From: Halobacteriovoraceae bacterium
GTDB taxonomy: Bacteria; Bdellovibrionota; Bacteriovoracia; Bacteriovoracales; Bacteriovoracaceae
Reading direction: 5' to 3'
Assembly: GCA_002718735.1 (NCBI GenBank)
Contig: PBFR01000024.1
Coordinates: forward strand, 1 to 64,000
Length of the DNA: 64,000 bases
Shown here: piece by piece, positions 63,441 through 64,000 of the stretch
Layout: each line of letters begins with the position of its first letter
Position numbering within the stretch: position 1 is the first letter of the stretch
Program-made: the position numbers and the translations under genes
Notes under the pieces: generated by a model
Told to the model about the DNA's origin: nothing
What the model saw: only the letters and a program-made list of their open reading frames with translations
The model's database searches: none

Positions 63441-64000
63441 ATGAAAAAACTTGTATTGGTTGCTCTTATGGCTACTTCTGCTTTTGCTTTTAACGGTAAA
63501 GGCATGGTTGAACTAAATGACTGTTTCGACGGAAACCGTTGTTCAAACCTTGACTTCAACATGTCAACTGACGATGCTGATGACAATGAACTTGATGAGA
63601 TGAACTTTGCGTTCAACTACAACTACCTATTCACTAACAACTTTGGTGCTGGTCTTAAGTATGTTTCTCAATCTGAGACTAGAGATGGTGACATTTCTGA
63701 CTCTATCCAAGATGAGAACTTCAACACTATCGGTCTAAACTTCTTCTGGAACTTTGACGGTGGTTGGGAGTCAATGTATGCTGCTCTAAGATATGACATG
63801 ACTTCTTTTGAAGAAAGTGACCAAACCGACACGACTGGTTCTGAAAATGTTACTGTAACTACTCTTGAATTTGGTAAGAGAATGGAAATGGGTAAAGTAT
63901 TTGGAATGCCAGTTCTTTACTCTCCATCAGCTACTTACTCTATGGCTACTGCTGAGTTCTACGCTGATGGTTCTGACGATCTTAAGTCTACTGAACTTAG
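63441..64000 (+). CDS. Outer-membrane barrel-like protein, 3' end outside window
   Basis: The frame opens at the ATG 63441 with AAAGGA 8 nt upstream and stays open to the window end. Signal peptide MKKLVLVALMATSAFAFNG. The mature part shows the strand pattern of small barrels (MNFAFNYNYLF, FGAGLKYVSQSETRD, TVTTLEFGKRMEMG) with acidic loops, and an early Cys pair in NDCFDGNRCSN. Codon use looks strongly biased, as in highly expressed genes. Divergent from the barrel gene at 61804-62964. Confidence 0.8.
   Translation, partial: MKKLVLVALMATSAFAFNGKGMVELNDCFDGNRCSNLDFNMSTDDADDNELDEMNFAFNYNYLFTNNFGAGLKYVSQSETRDGDISDSIQDENFNTIGLNFFWNFDGGWESMYAALRYDMTSFEESDQTDTTGSENVTVTTLEFGKRMEMGKVFGMPVLYSPSATYSMATAEFYADGSDDLKSTEL

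Overview
The window reads as a contiguous stretch of an AT-rich Gram-negative chromosome. Mpl, LptF, GmhB, outer-membrane-type barrels and a monofunctional transglycosylase show a lipopolysaccharide-type envelope with recycled DAP-type peptidoglycan. The density of secreted proteins without recognisable function (hydrolase-like, lipoprotein and barrel-like) and the mix of housekeeping genes would fit a predatory Bdellovibrionota, for example Bacteriovoracales. That assignment is inference; no rRNA or other marker was available. I found no rRNA, tRNA, insertion sequence, prophage or CRISPR array.

Region 1 (1-12.3 kb) is an accessory block of exported proteins. It holds a partial unknown protein coupled to a secreted HAD-type phosphatase, a lipoprotein, and a three-gene + strand operon: a phytase-like beta-propeller with two-cysteine repeats, an unknown protein, and a protein with a PARP/ART-like N-terminus. 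A convergent lipoprotein gene follows whose macro domain looks circularly permuted. The ART-like and macro pair is the most unusual locus in the window.

Region 2 (12.3-33.6 kb) is mostly minus strand and mostly housekeeping: a sigma-54 response regulator coupled to a methyltransferase-like gene, metK, a peptidoglycan-recycling operon (mpl with two secreted App1/LNS2 phosphatases and an S12 serine hydrolase), ppdK, glyS, an MsbA-like exporter, gmhB, recO, a small DEAD-like helicase and a NifU-type scaffold.

Region 3 (33.6-48.3 kb) is again accessory. It has an AbiE-like wHTH/nucleotidyltransferase pair behind a perfect palindrome, a LysR-flanked diheme cytochrome, a nitrilase, a flippase-like membrane protein, a secreted trypsin-like protease with an NGAAGNGG repeat in an operon with two wHTH regulators, and a family of secreted proteins including two close 300-aa paralogs. 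Four transcription units here share an inverted-repeat element placed exactly 5 bp upstream of a -10-like hexamer, which suggests a small regulon of secreted proteins.

Region 4 (48.3-64 kb) is core: lepA, a potassium uptake operon (trkH, trkA and a HAMP-PAS sensor without an output domain), an RlmD/TrmA-type methyltransferase, a TPR lipoprotein, rodZ-like, lptF, pepA, trmL, mtgA, and two divergent outer-membrane barrel genes, the last cut by the window edge.
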